Assembly (NCBI GenBank): GCA_031553655.1
Contig: JAVBLG010000034.1
Location: 1-57,377, forward strand
Direction: 5' to 3'
DNA: 57,377 bases
Origin: JAVBLG01 sp031553655
GTDB lineage: Bacteria > Desulfobacterota > Desulfovibrionia > Desulfovibrionales > Desulfovibrionaceae
Below the pieces are notes generated by a model that saw nothing but the letters and a program-made list of their open reading frames with translations, was not told the DNA's origin and searched no databases. Shown here piece by piece: positions 25,998 through 34,849 of the stretch (positions within the stretch are counted from its first letter, which is position 1; each line of letters starts with the position of its first letter). A program made the translations under genes and the position numbers.

Positions 25998-26840
25998 ATG
26001 TCTATCGAAGATATGGAAGGAAAGATGATAGTAATCAAGGATTATACATATAATCCTACACCGAGAGCTACATTTCCTACGTCTCGTATCGGACGCATTA
26101 TTTCTGAAGAGTTTAAAAGTAATCGGGAAAAATACTACAACATAATAGATGCCATTGTATCTTTTAAAAATTTTTTTGAAAAGATTACAATCGACAACCC
26201 AAAATCTATGCACGATCCGTACTGGAAGAACGGATGGGTTCCTCCTATTGATGGGGTTATGATTTATACGGTTATTGCTACAAATAATCCTAGGTATTAT
26301 GTTGAATGTGGATCTGGAAATACAACTAAATGTGCGGCGAAGGCAATTGCAGATCACAATCTTAAAACTAAAATTATATCCATTGATCCCCAGCCTCGCT
26401 CAGAAATCGCCTCGTTATGCTATAAAAATTTTAGAGTTCCACTTGAAAATATGGACCTTGAGTTTATTTCTAAGCTATCTTCAGAAGACATTTTTATTAT
26501 GGATGGTAGCCATAGAGCTTTTACCAATTCAGATACAACGGTGTTTTTTACAGAAATACTGCCAGAACTTCCAAGCGATATGATTTATGCTATCCACGAT
26601 ATTGCGTTACCCAACGAAATATACTCTGAACGATTTTACAATGAGCAATATATGTTGTCAACATATATTGTTGCTGGAATGATGGGAGATAGCATATATT
26701 TTCCTACTGGTTATCTTTCAACCCATACAACGATATTGTCTGAACTTGAAAATAAATTGTCAATTCATCCTGAGATCAAATTTCGCAATTGGGATGGTTT
26801 TTTCTGGTTGAAACGTGGACATGCAATTACGGGCACATAA
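25998..26840 (+). CDS. Class I SAM-dependent methyltransferase-like protein
   Basis: 280 residues. YYVECGSGNTTKCAAKAI is the glycine motif I for SAM, IISIDPQP gives the acidic residue after strand beta2, and IFIMDGSHRAFTN and YAIHDI look like later strands, as in Methyltransf_24-type enzymes often found in glycan clusters. It likely methylates a sugar, possibly as a chain cap; the target is unknown. ATG 25998 with GGAGA eight bases upstream is preferred over an in-frame start at 25929. It is separated from the GT8 gene by 194 AT-rich bases, longer than other junctions here, so it may be a later insertion or have its own promoter. Confidence 0.7.
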   Translation: MSIEDMEGKMIVIKDYTYNPTPRATFPTSRIGRIISEEFKSNREKYYNIIDAIVSFKNFFEKITIDNPKSMHDPYWKNGWVPPIDGVMIYTVIATNNPRYYVECGSGNTTKCAAKAIADHNLKTKIISIDPQPRSEIASLCYKNFRVPLENMDLEFISKLSSEDIFIMDGSHRAFTNSDTTVFFTEILPELPSDMIYAIHDIALPNEIYSERFYNEQYMLSTYIVAGMMGDSIYFPTGYLSTHTTILSELENKLSIHPEIKFRNWDGFFWLKRGHAITGT

Positions 26841-27327
26841 AAATATGCATAATTATGCTAAGCAAAGTAGTCAGGGCTGCCATATTATAAAATTATATGC
26901 TCTCAGCAAAGATATAAACTTGAAAGAAAATGGACAGTTTGAAGCGATTTGAATATTGGGTGCTACCTCCGTGAGCACATATGAAAAAACTGGAATACCA
27001 AAAATACGTTTTCACGCGATAGTATTAGGTGTCAAGATATATTATTTTTGAGTTTAGCATCCTGCCCAAACTATATTTTTTTTCAATTGCAATAAATTTA
27101 GCTGTTTTACTCTCGACAGCGCATATAATGAAAGTTATCGGAAAATTGATTTTTAATCCGCAAAATAATTTCGACCTTTTGGGAGAACAAAAAACGTTAC
27201 ATACATATCCCCACTAAAGAACCCATCAGTTAAAACGAATAGGCTTATTTGTCGACAATGAGACATAGAAACAAAGCATTAAACTCCCAGGTTTTAAATT
27301 ATTTTTTTAACAATCAAAAGGCGTACA
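26841..27327. other. AT-rich gap inside the glycan locus
   Basis: 487 bases with no convincing gene. Short ORFs such as one at 27029-27217 lack a ribosome site and family resemblance. No IS end, tRNA or clear terminator was recognised. AAAGGCG just before 27328 is the ribosome site of the next gene. Confidence 0.5.
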
Positions 27328-30300
27328 ATGACATTGAAAATGAGCCTGTATCATGACGCAACCATCATGCCAGCGGTAGAGTGCGTATATCACAATAACA
27401 ATACATTCATTGCGGGAGGGTATGATAAAAACCATAAATGTATTCACATTATGAATCATTTTTTATACAATCGCTGTGGATCGTATGCCGCGCCCTATAT
27501 GCCCCCAACTAAAACAATTTACCAAGAATGTATATATGGTGGTATATTTTTTTCTACATTTGGACATTTTATCCTTGAAACATTACAAAGGTTATACTAC
27601 ATAAAAAAACATCCAAATATTCCTATTATTTGGAGCGGGAACACTGGAAATACCAGTCAAATTTTTCAAAAAGAACTATTCAAACTGTTAAATATAAACA
27701 ATGAACAAATTTTTATTACTGAACCAACACTGTTTTCTAAAATTCACATTCCGCCTCAAGGGAATATGCTAGGGGGGTTTTTCACTGCCGAACAAAGTGA
27801 AGCCTTAGCATTTTATTCACAAAAAAAAATTTCAAATAAAAAAATTTTTCTATCTAGATCAAAATATTCACAAACGCGAGGTTGCGTAAATGAAAATAGT
27901 ATAGAAAAAATTCTAAAAGCTCGAGGTTGGAATGTCTTTCACCCTGAAAAACATACTATAGAACGCCAACTTTTTGAGTTGGCAACCGCAGAAACAATAT
28001 TGGCTACTGAAGGCTCCGGCTTACATCTACTAGTTTTTATACAAAAACCACAAGCCAATATCTTTGTTTTTCCCAGAGCAAGGTTGGTGAAGGACAGAAT
28101 TCCAATGCCACAGTATACCTACGATGTTATTGCGCATATGAAATCCCAAAAATATTTTTTTGCGAATTTGCAAAAAAATATTTTAGAAGTTGGTTCTTGG
28201 CCTGGCGATGATGTTTTTACGATAAATGAATACGAATTATGCAAAACCTTAGAAGACACACGCGACTTTACTGTCCATATTGATACCAATAGCAAAATAT
28301 TAAGATCTTTAATTCCAGATTTTGACTACACAATTATTCCCGATTTTCAAAAATACGAATCGCCGTATCTAGATTTTTCACACAAACTTTATTATTTCAC
28401 CATGTTGTCATTTCAAAAAGGTAATTTCGACAAGTTTTTACGTCAAATCCACCTACACCTAAAAAAAATACCTCAAATTAATGACTACATTATCAATAAA
28501 TACATAAACAGTATAGATCAAGTCAAATGCATAAACAATAAAACAAAAATAGTTCTACTTCAAAAACTTATAAAACTACAACCAACTACCAGCGATCTAC
28601 ATTTTCGCTTAAGCCATTGCTATTGTATCGAGCAAAACATGGATGATGCGCTGTATCATGCGCAGATCGCTATTGACTTAAGCCCTCAGAATGTTTGGTA
28701 TAAGCAACATTTATCAGCAAATTTGTGCAAAATAGGTGAACTTGATAAAGCTAGAGCTATTGCGGAAAAAGTGTTACTAAACAAACCTAATTTAGCATGG
28801 CCATACTATCAAATAGGATGTGTGTTACAAGCACAAAATAATTTCCAAGAAGCTGTAAAGTATACAAAAAAAGCCATTGATTTATCATTAACACCACAAA
28901 AGCATTGGGAATGTCGCTTACAACATCTTATTGAAGCCATGATAACTACTAATCAAAACAACACACAGGAAACCAGCATGCAAAATGGCATAAGCAAAGC
29001 GTGTAATATCCCTTTTTCCGGTTCATCTCAACGCTTAAATACACTTGCCACCCACAATAATGCCAAAACATATCTGGAAATAGGCGTACGTAATGGTGAA
29101 ACATTTTTGAATGTTGCTGTTCAAAAAAAAATTGCTGTTGATCCTGTATTTACCTTTAATACAGAACAATATAAACAGGATGAAATCAGCTTTTACCATA
29201 TGACTTCCGATGCATACTTCGAAAACATGGCAAGCCAAGTAACAAAAAAAATAAACACCAAAAGTGTGATACTAGACCTAATTTACATTGATGGCCTACA
29301 TATTTTTGATCAAACTCTGCGCGATTTTGAAAATACTCTTCCTTACTCGCATGAAAAGACAATATGGCTTCTGGACGATACGTTCCCTTCCAATATATAT
29401 ACAGCTCTTCCAGATATAGATGCGCAAAAACAATGGAAAAAAAAAGCTGGCTGCTCCAGAGACAACGCATGGTATGGAGATGTTTTTAAAGTTATCTTTG
29501 CTATTCATGATTATTTTGAAAATTTTTCTTATTGTACATACGGCACTCAGACAGTAATTTGGAAGGTAAAAAATCATAAACCTCGCCGACGACGTTTTTC
29601 TTCCAAAGAAGAAATAAGCCGTTTGAGTTATGAAGGTTTTGTCGAAAATTCAGATCTATTAAACTTTGTTTCTGAAGACGAATTTTATCTAAATATTTTT
29701 CAGGATGTTGATTTTGTACAAATTCAAGCCAAACACGACAAATTGTCCGTTCTCAGAAAAATCGTTACAGACAGAGAGCGCGAACTGGGAGATGAGTGCG
29801 CCAAGTACAAAGAGCAGATAACCACATTGGAAAAAAAGAATATTGAAGCCATTAAATTTTGTGAATACCAAAAAAAACTTGTGGAAGAAAAAGATAAAAT
29901 TATAGATGCGATTGAAACCGAAAAGAAAAAACTTACCGAAGAAAGCAATGCCGCCTTGGAATGTACCTGGAAGGAACTTAAGGATAAGGATACTAAAGTT
30001 CAGCATCTTGAAAAATTGAACTGCATAACATTGGAAAAACTGCAAAAAGCAGAAGAAAAAATCTACGCATTATCACGTAAAAGCTATTCAGATAACGTGC
30101 TTATTCCGCCACAAAACATACACGCACTTGTAGCGCAGGAATTATGGGAAGATAATTTACGTTTAGCTACTATACTCGCGCTAGAAAAATCGCAATGCTT
30201 TGATGAAAACTATTATAATACACAATACCCCGAACATGTGATGACCGGACTTTCTCCCATTGAACATTATGTTCTTTATGGTGTGGCCCAAGGTAAGAAT

Positions 30301-30480
30301 CCCTCTCCTTTGTTTGATACCATAGCTTATTTGGCCGCTTATCCAGATGTGGCCGATGGAAGAATAAATCCTTTTTGGCACTACTTGCGATATGGATATG
30401 CGGAGAGACGTACAAATTTTCCCGTAGAGAGAGAGCAAATAATTGCGACTTCAACTACTCCAGTGCAGCATAATGAATGA
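27328..30480 (+). CDS. Multidomain GT61-TPR-methyltransferase-coiled coil protein with YPDV repeats
   Basis: 1050 residues in five parts. Residues ~60-275 are a GT61 (DUF563) glycosyltransferase: GGIFFSTFGHFILETLQRL, KIFLSRSKYSQTRG, LATEGSGLHLLVF. Residues ~415-545 are about three TPR units. Residues ~560-745 are a class I methyltransferase-like domain (TYLEIGVRNGETFLNVA, LIYIDGLHIFDQTLRDFEN, WLLDDTFPSN). Residues ~805-920 are a Lys/Glu-rich coiled coil. Residues ~955-1035 hold two copies of the YYNTQYPEHV / PIEHYVLYGVAQGKNPSP and YLAAYPDVAD / PFWHYLRYGYAERR module. The layout suggests a scaffold that adds and methylates a sugar, with chain-length or docking functions in the coil and repeats. 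The gene is AT-rich throughout. No close match to this full architecture is known to me. Confidence 0.8.
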   Translation: MTLKMSLYHDATIMPAVECVYHNNNTFIAGGYDKNHKCIHIMNHFLYNRCGSYAAPYMPPTKTIYQECIYGGIFFSTFGHFILETLQRLYYIKKHPNIPIIWSGNTGNTSQIFQKELFKLLNINNEQIFITEPTLFSKIHIPPQGNMLGGFFTAEQSEALAFYSQKKISNKKIFLSRSKYSQTRGCVNENSIEKILKARGWNVFHPEKHTIERQLFELATAETILATEGSGLHLLVFIQKPQANIFVFPRARLVKDRIPMPQYTYDVIAHMKSQKYFFANLQKNILEVGSWPGDDVFTINEYELCKTLEDTRDFTVHIDTNSKILRSLIPDFDYTIIPDFQKYESPYLDFSHKLYYFTMLSFQKGNFDKFLRQIHLHLKKIPQINDYIINKYINSIDQVKCINNKTKIVLLQKLIKLQPTTSDLHFRLSHCYCIEQNMDDALYHAQIAIDLSPQNVWYKQHLSANLCKIGELDKARAIAEKVLLNKPNLAWPYYQIGCVLQAQNNFQEAVKYTKKAIDLSLTPQKHWECRLQHLIEAMITTNQNNTQETSMQNGISKACNIPFSGSSQRLNTLATHNNAKTYLEIGVRNGETFLNVAVQKKIAVDPVFTFNTEQYKQDEISFYHMTSDAYFENMASQVTKKINTKSVILDLIYIDGLHIFDQTLRDFENTLPYSHEKTIWLLDDTFPSNIYTALPDIDAQKQWKKKAGCSRDNAWYGDVFKVIFAIHDYFENFSYCTYGTQTVIWKVKNHKPRRRRFSSKEEISRLSYEGFVENSDLLNFVSEDEFYLNIFQDVDFVQIQAKHDKLSVLRKIVTDRERELGDECAKYKEQITTLEKKNIEAIKFCEYQKKLVEEKDKIIDAIETEKKKLTEESNAALECTWKELKDKDTKVQHLEKLNCITLEKLQKAEEKIYALSRKSYSDNVLIPPQNIHALVAQELWEDNLRLATILALEKSQCFDENYYNTQYPEHVMTGLSPIEHYVLYGVAQGKNPSPLFDTIAYLAAYPDVADGRINPFWHYLRYGYAERRTNFPVEREQIIATSTTPVQHNE

Positions 30481-30513
30481 ACTACAAGTATTTTATTTAA
30501 AACAGCCACCCCC

Positions 30514-32925
30514 ATGCCACACACAATCGCCATACTAGCCCCCTCCTCCGTGCCCTTCCAGATCGGCGGCGCCGAAAAACTCTGGTGGGGCATGCACAGG
30601 GGCTTGGCCGCATATTCAAACAGCTATGTCGAGCTGTTGAAGCTACCCTGCCGGGAAGAGTCTTTCGCCGGTCTGGTAGACTCATACCATGCGTTCAGCG
30701 AACTTAATTTGTCGCATTTTGATATGGTAATCAGCACCAAGTATCCGGCCTGGATGGCACGGCATCACAACCATGTGCTCTACATGCAGCACCCCTTGCG
30801 CGGCCTGTACGACACCTATCACTTTACCGGCCTGCCGGAAACGCTATCATCAATTCCCGCGCCTCTGCGCGATCTGCTGGCTATTGTGCGCAAAGCTGAT
30901 CCCACGCGCGACGACCTCCAGCAAGCTTTCGAACTGATCCGGCGCGCACTCAACGCCAAAAGCCTGCCGTCTGATCTGTTCAATTTTCCTGGGCCACTGA
31001 TCCGCGAAGTCGTGCATTTTTTCGACCGTGTGGCCCTGGCTCCTTCACAAATTTCCGCCTATGCCGCCATATCGGCCACCGTACGCAACCGCAAGGGCTA
31101 TTTTCCGGCCGGGGCCGATGTAAAAATTCTGCATCATCCCTCGGACATTACGGAATATTGCCGCAATGCGGGGCGTTATATATTTACGGCCAGCCGCCTC
31201 ACCTCCATGAAGCGCGTGCATCTTGTTGTTGAAGCCATGAGGCACGTCACAGAGGATATTCCTCTGAAAATCGCGGGCACAGGGCCGGAACTGGAACATC
31301 TGAAAATGCTCGCGGGCGATGACCGCCGCATAGAATTTCTCGGCTACGTTCCCGATGTCGAGCTTCCCAAACTTTACGGCAACTCGCTTTTCGTGCCCTT
31401 TGTGCCCTATGATGAAGACTACGGGCTAATCACCATTGAGGCCATGCACTCGGGCAAGTCTGTGGTCACGGTTACGGACTCCGGAGGCGTGCGCGAGTTT
31501 GTGGAAGACGGCGTCACCGGCTTTTGCACGGCCCCCACGCCGGAAGCGTTGGGGGCGGCCATGCAGCGCCTGGCATCATCTCCCGCGCTGGCGGCGAAAT
31601 TGGGAGCAAGTGCCAGTGAGCGTGTACGCCACCTCACCTGGGAAGAGTCCACCCGCGCCCTGCTGAGCCATGCGGCCACAGCGGCGGCGCGGCGTGCGCA
31701 AGGGATGAGGCAAAAAATTATCGTATGCAGCACCTTTGCCGCCTCGGAAGCCATTTCCGGCGGGCAGCGCCGCCTCTACCAGCTCTGTAAGGCGCTGGCG
31801 CAAAATTATTTCGTCCTCCTGCTCTGCCTGGGCGCGCAAACCCAGCGTGGCATGCTGACCACGGAAATTATGCCTCATTTTCATGAAATACGCTTGCCTT
31901 GGACCAAGGAAAACCAGGACGAAGCGGAACGCCTCCTGCTGCTGACCGGAGCGAGCGCCGACGATCTGTCTTTCATGCGCACCTGCGCAAATCACGATTT
32001 GTTGTTGGAAACACTGCGCGTCCAAGGCGGCGATGCGGCCTGCATTGTGTCTTCGCACCCGTTTATGTTTCCCGCCATACGCCGGGAGCTGCCCCATCTG
32101 CCGCTGATTTACGACGCCCACAATGTGGAATCGGACATGAAAGCCGCTGTTCTGGGCAATAAATACCCCGAGCTGCTGCACGAAATAGCCGATGTGGAAA
32201 AGGAATGCGCGCTGGTGGCCAGATCCGTGCTGACCTGTTCCAACGCGGACGCGCAACGCTTCGCCGAACTCTACGGCCTGCCACATACTCATTGTTGCCG
32301 CATTCCCAACGGCTGCGACTGTTCGTCCGTTTTGTTTGCCGGGGCCGAAGAACGGCGGGCGCTGCGCCAACGCCTCGATTATCCGGACGCTAAACTGGCG
32401 CTGTTTATCGGCAGCGGGCACAAACCCAATATGGATGCCGCCGCTCATATCATCCGCCTGGCGAGCAGTATGCCGGAAGTCCATTTTCTTGTGGCGGGCA
32501 GCGTAAGCACCCAGGCTGTAGTGCGGGAAATTCCGCGCCCCGGCAATGTACATATGCTGGGCATTGTTTCCGAGCCGGTCAAAAACATGCTGCTGCGGGC
32601 CGCTGATGTGGGGCTTAATCCGGTCATATCCGGTTCCGGCACCAATCTTAAAATCATTGAATATGTTGTGGCCGGACTGGAAACAGTGTCCACACTCTTT
32701 GGCCTGCGCGGCCTGGACGAGGATTTTTGTCCTTGCGTCCATGCGTGCGGATTGGACGAATTTCCTCAGGGGATACGACGCATCCTGGCGACTCCCGCGC
32801 CGGAGCCCGCTCTCGCGGCCGCCTCGCGCCGCGCGGCGGATCATTATGCCTGGCCCGTTGCCATGCGGCCGTTGGCTCACATTGTAAAAGACATCATGGC
32901 TCCCGCAAGGGGAACAAATCTGTGA
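30514..32925 (+). CDS. Tandem double GT4 glycosyltransferase
   Basis: 803 residues holding two GT-B modules. The first (~1-400) starts TIAILAPSSVPFQIGGAEKLWW and has FTASRLTSMKRVHLVVEAM and EDYGLITIEAMHSGKSVVTV. The second (~405-800) starts IIVCSTFAASEAISGGQRR, has IYDAHNVESD, FIGSGHKPNMDAA and NPVISGSGTNLKIIEYVVAGL. Two modules with different signatures imply two successive transfers. GC content jumps back up at this gene, marking the right end of the AT-rich block. No Shine-Dalgarno is visible before ATG 30514. It overlaps the next gene by four bases. Confidence 0.85.
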   Translation: MPHTIAILAPSSVPFQIGGAEKLWWGMHRGLAAYSNSYVELLKLPCREESFAGLVDSYHAFSELNLSHFDMVISTKYPAWMARHHNHVLYMQHPLRGLYDTYHFTGLPETLSSIPAPLRDLLAIVRKADPTRDDLQQAFELIRRALNAKSLPSDLFNFPGPLIREVVHFFDRVALAPSQISAYAAISATVRNRKGYFPAGADVKILHHPSDITEYCRNAGRYIFTASRLTSMKRVHLVVEAMRHVTEDIPLKIAGTGPELEHLKMLAGDDRRIEFLGYVPDVELPKLYGNSLFVPFVPYDEDYGLITIEAMHSGKSVVTVTDSGGVREFVEDGVTGFCTAPTPEALGAAMQRLASSPALAAKLGASASERVRHLTWEESTRALLSHAATAAARRAQGMRQKIIVCSTFAASEAISGGQRRLYQLCKALAQNYFVLLLCLGAQTQRGMLTTEIMPHFHEIRLPWTKENQDEAERLLLLTGASADDLSFMRTCANHDLLLETLRVQGGDAACIVSSHPFMFPAIRRELPHLPLIYDAHNVESDMKAAVLGNKYPELLHEIADVEKECALVARSVLTCSNADAQRFAELYGLPHTHCCRIPNGCDCSSVLFAGAEERRALRQRLDYPDAKLALFIGSGHKPNMDAAAHIIRLASSMPEVHFLVAGSVSTQAVVREIPRPGNVHMLGIVSEPVKNMLLRAADVGLNPVISGSGTNLKIIEYVVAGLETVSTLFGLRGLDEDFCPCVHACGLDEFPQGIRRILATPAPEPALAAASRRAADHYAWPVAMRPLAHIVKDIMAPARGTNL

Positions 32926-34076
32926 AAGTGCTGATTAACACCATCCCCCTGCTGGGCGAGCAAACCGGAGTGGGCAACTATACGCGCCAAATTGCCAGAG
33001 CCCTGGCGGCACGTCAGGGGGTATTCGATCCTGTCTTTTTTTATGGCTATTACAGCAAAAAATTATCCGGTGCGGCAGCGGAAGGTGAAACCGGCTCGCT
33101 CCTTACAAAGATAAAAGAGCTGGCCGCGCAGCAAACCCTGATCCGGCGTATCTGCAAAAAGGCGCTTACCGTCACAAGCGCGGCCTACAGCGCCCTGCGC
33201 GGCGTGACGTATGACTGCTACCACGAGCCAAACTTTATTCTGTTGCCCACCATCCGCGCCCGGCGGGCCGTGCTTACCGCGCATGATTTTTCCTGCTTTC
33301 TCCACCCGCAATGGCATCCTGTGGAGCGTGTGCGGCATATGGAAAAATATTTTCGCGGCAGCCTGAAGCGCGCGGATTACGTCATTACTATTTCCGAAAC
33401 CATACGCCGGGAAGCCATGGAGCTGTTCGGCCTTGCTCCGGAACGTATCCGCGTCATCCATAACGGCGTCGAACACGGCTGTTTCCGGCCATATTCCCCG
33501 GAAAGCCTTATCGCGTTCCGGCGTAAATATTCCCTGCCGGAACGCTTTATTCTTTATGTGGGCACGATGGAGCCGCGCAAAAATCTATATAATCTTTTGC
33601 TGGCGCACGCCGCTCTGCCGGATGCCCTGAAAAAAAGCTTTCCGCTTATTCTGGTGGGATCCAAAGGGTGGAACAACGCGGATATCCTAAATTTAATAAA
33701 AAAGCACCCGGCCCATGCACGTTTGCTGGGTTATGTACCGGAAGCCGATCTGCCCGCTTTCTACAGCGCGGCCTCTCTGTTCGCCTATCCATCGTGGTAC
33801 GAGGGGTTCGGGCTGCCGGTGCTGGAGGCCATGGCCTGCGGCTGTCCTGTGCTCACCTCGGACCACGCGGCCCTTGTGGAAGTGTGCGGCGGCGCGGCGC
33901 GGCATACGCCGCCCGGAGACGTATCCGCCATGAGCGAATGCCTGCGGGAAATGCTGGAAGAGTCTTCCCTGCGCGCTGATCTCCACAATCGCGGGCTGGA
34001 ACGGGCCGCCATGTTCAGTTGGGAAAAATCAGCACGCAAACATCTGGAGCTTTTTGCCGAACTATGCGCGAGTTAA
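32922..34076 (+). CDS. Family 4 glycosyltransferase, mannosyltransferase-like
   Basis: 384 residues, GT-B fold. VKVLINTIPLLGEQTGVGNYTR at the start, VIHNGVEHGCF, FILYVGTMEPRKNLYNLL and YPSWYEGFGLPVLEAMACG are the standard blocks of the WbdB/WbaZ-like GT4 branch that adds mannose or similar sugars to O-antigen; the sugar here is not proven. The GTG start at 32922 is embedded in the previous stop (GTGA) with AAGGGGAA upstream. An in-frame ATG at 32727 would lie far inside the preceding gene. It is followed by the exporter genes with a 13-base overlap. Confidence 0.88.
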   Translation: MKVLINTIPLLGEQTGVGNYTRQIARALAARQGVFDPVFFYGYYSKKLSGAAAEGETGSLLTKIKELAAQQTLIRRICKKALTVTSAAYSALRGVTYDCYHEPNFILLPTIRARRAVLTAHDFSCFLHPQWHPVERVRHMEKYFRGSLKRADYVITISETIRREAMELFGLAPERIRVIHNGVEHGCFRPYSPESLIAFRRKYSLPERFILYVGTMEPRKNLYNLLLAHAALPDALKKSFPLILVGSKGWNNADILNLIKKHPAHARLLGYVPEADLPAFYSAASLFAYPSWYEGFGLPVLEAMACGCPVLTSDHAALVEVCGGAARHTPPGDVSAMSECLREMLEESSLRADLHNRGLERAAMFSWEKSARKHLELFAELCAS

Positions 34077-34849
34077 CCAAATTTTTCCTCCTCGCCGCCT
34101 CTCTGTGCAAGCAGGATATTCAAGAGCGTTTTGCCGGTTCACTGCTCGGCTCGCTATGGGTATTCATATGGCCGCTGGTGCAATTGTTCATTTACATCGT
34201 CATTTTCGGCAAAATGATGGGCGGGCGGTTCAGCGGCGGCGCGCAGGTATATTCCTACGGCATATATGTGGCGGCGGGCCTGCTTTCCTGGACCTGCTTC
34301 GCCAACACATTGCAGCGCACATCCCGCGTATTTGTGGACAAACGGCAGATCATCGGCAAAGTCACGGTTGATCTGCGGGTTTTTCCTTTGTTCATCTGTA
34401 TGGCCGAGCTGATTCCCTTTGCGGCCGGGGCCTTGCTGCTCACTCTGGCCGATCTGGCTTACGGCTGGACGCCATCCCTCACTCTGCTGGCGTGGGTTCT
34501 GTTTGCTGTTTATTGCCAGCAAATTCTGGCTATGGGCCTGGGTCTGTTTTTTGCCTGCTGCGCCGTTTTTGTGCGCGATATCATGGAAGCCGTGTCAATT
34601 GCCTTGCAAATGACGTTCTGGTTTACGCCTATTGTTTATCTGCCGTCCATTTTGCCCGATTGGGTGCGTAACACGCTTTTTATCAATCCCATGATGCATA
34701 TAACCGGCATATTTCAACAATATTTCGTCTTTGGAAACAACGTAGCGTGGTCGTCTATTTTTTATGCGGCCGTCGCGGCCCACGCGGCCCTGGCTCTGGG
34801 GTTGTACACCCTCAATGCTCTGCAAAAGGATGTGCGCGATGCCCTTTGA
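34064..34849 (+). CDS. wzm: ABC-2 type polysaccharide export permease
   Basis: 261 residues with about six membrane helices. The N-terminal QDIQERFAGSLLGSLWVFIWP and late FINPMMHITGIFQQYF blocks are characteristic of Wzm/KpsM/TagG permeases, which move a finished lipid-linked polysaccharide across the inner membrane. Start ATG 34064 overlaps the GT4 stop by 13 bases, and the ATPase follows with an 11-base overlap. Presence of Wzm/Wzt, with no Wzx or Wzy, indicates the ABC-dependent route: full chain assembly on the cytoplasmic face before export. Confidence 0.92.
   Translation: MRELTKFFLLAASLCKQDIQERFAGSLLGSLWVFIWPLVQLFIYIVIFGKMMGGRFSGGAQVYSYGIYVAAGLLSWTCFANTLQRTSRVFVDKRQIIGKVTVDLRVFPLFICMAELIPFAAGALLLTLADLAYGWTPSLTLLAWVLFAVYCQQILAMGLGLFFACCAVFVRDIMEAVSIALQMTFWFTPIVYLPSILPDWVRNTLFINPMMHITGIFQQYFVFGNNVAWSSIFYAAVAAHAALALGLYTLNALQKDVRDAL

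Noticed and set aside
27029..27217. 62-residue ORF in the AT-rich gap
   Set aside because: No ribosome site, no similarity and a length expected by chance in this composition.
31576..32880. 434-residue minus-strand ORF opposite the double GT4 gene
   Set aside because: GC-rich antisense open frame; it is Arg/Gln/His-rich without any motif.
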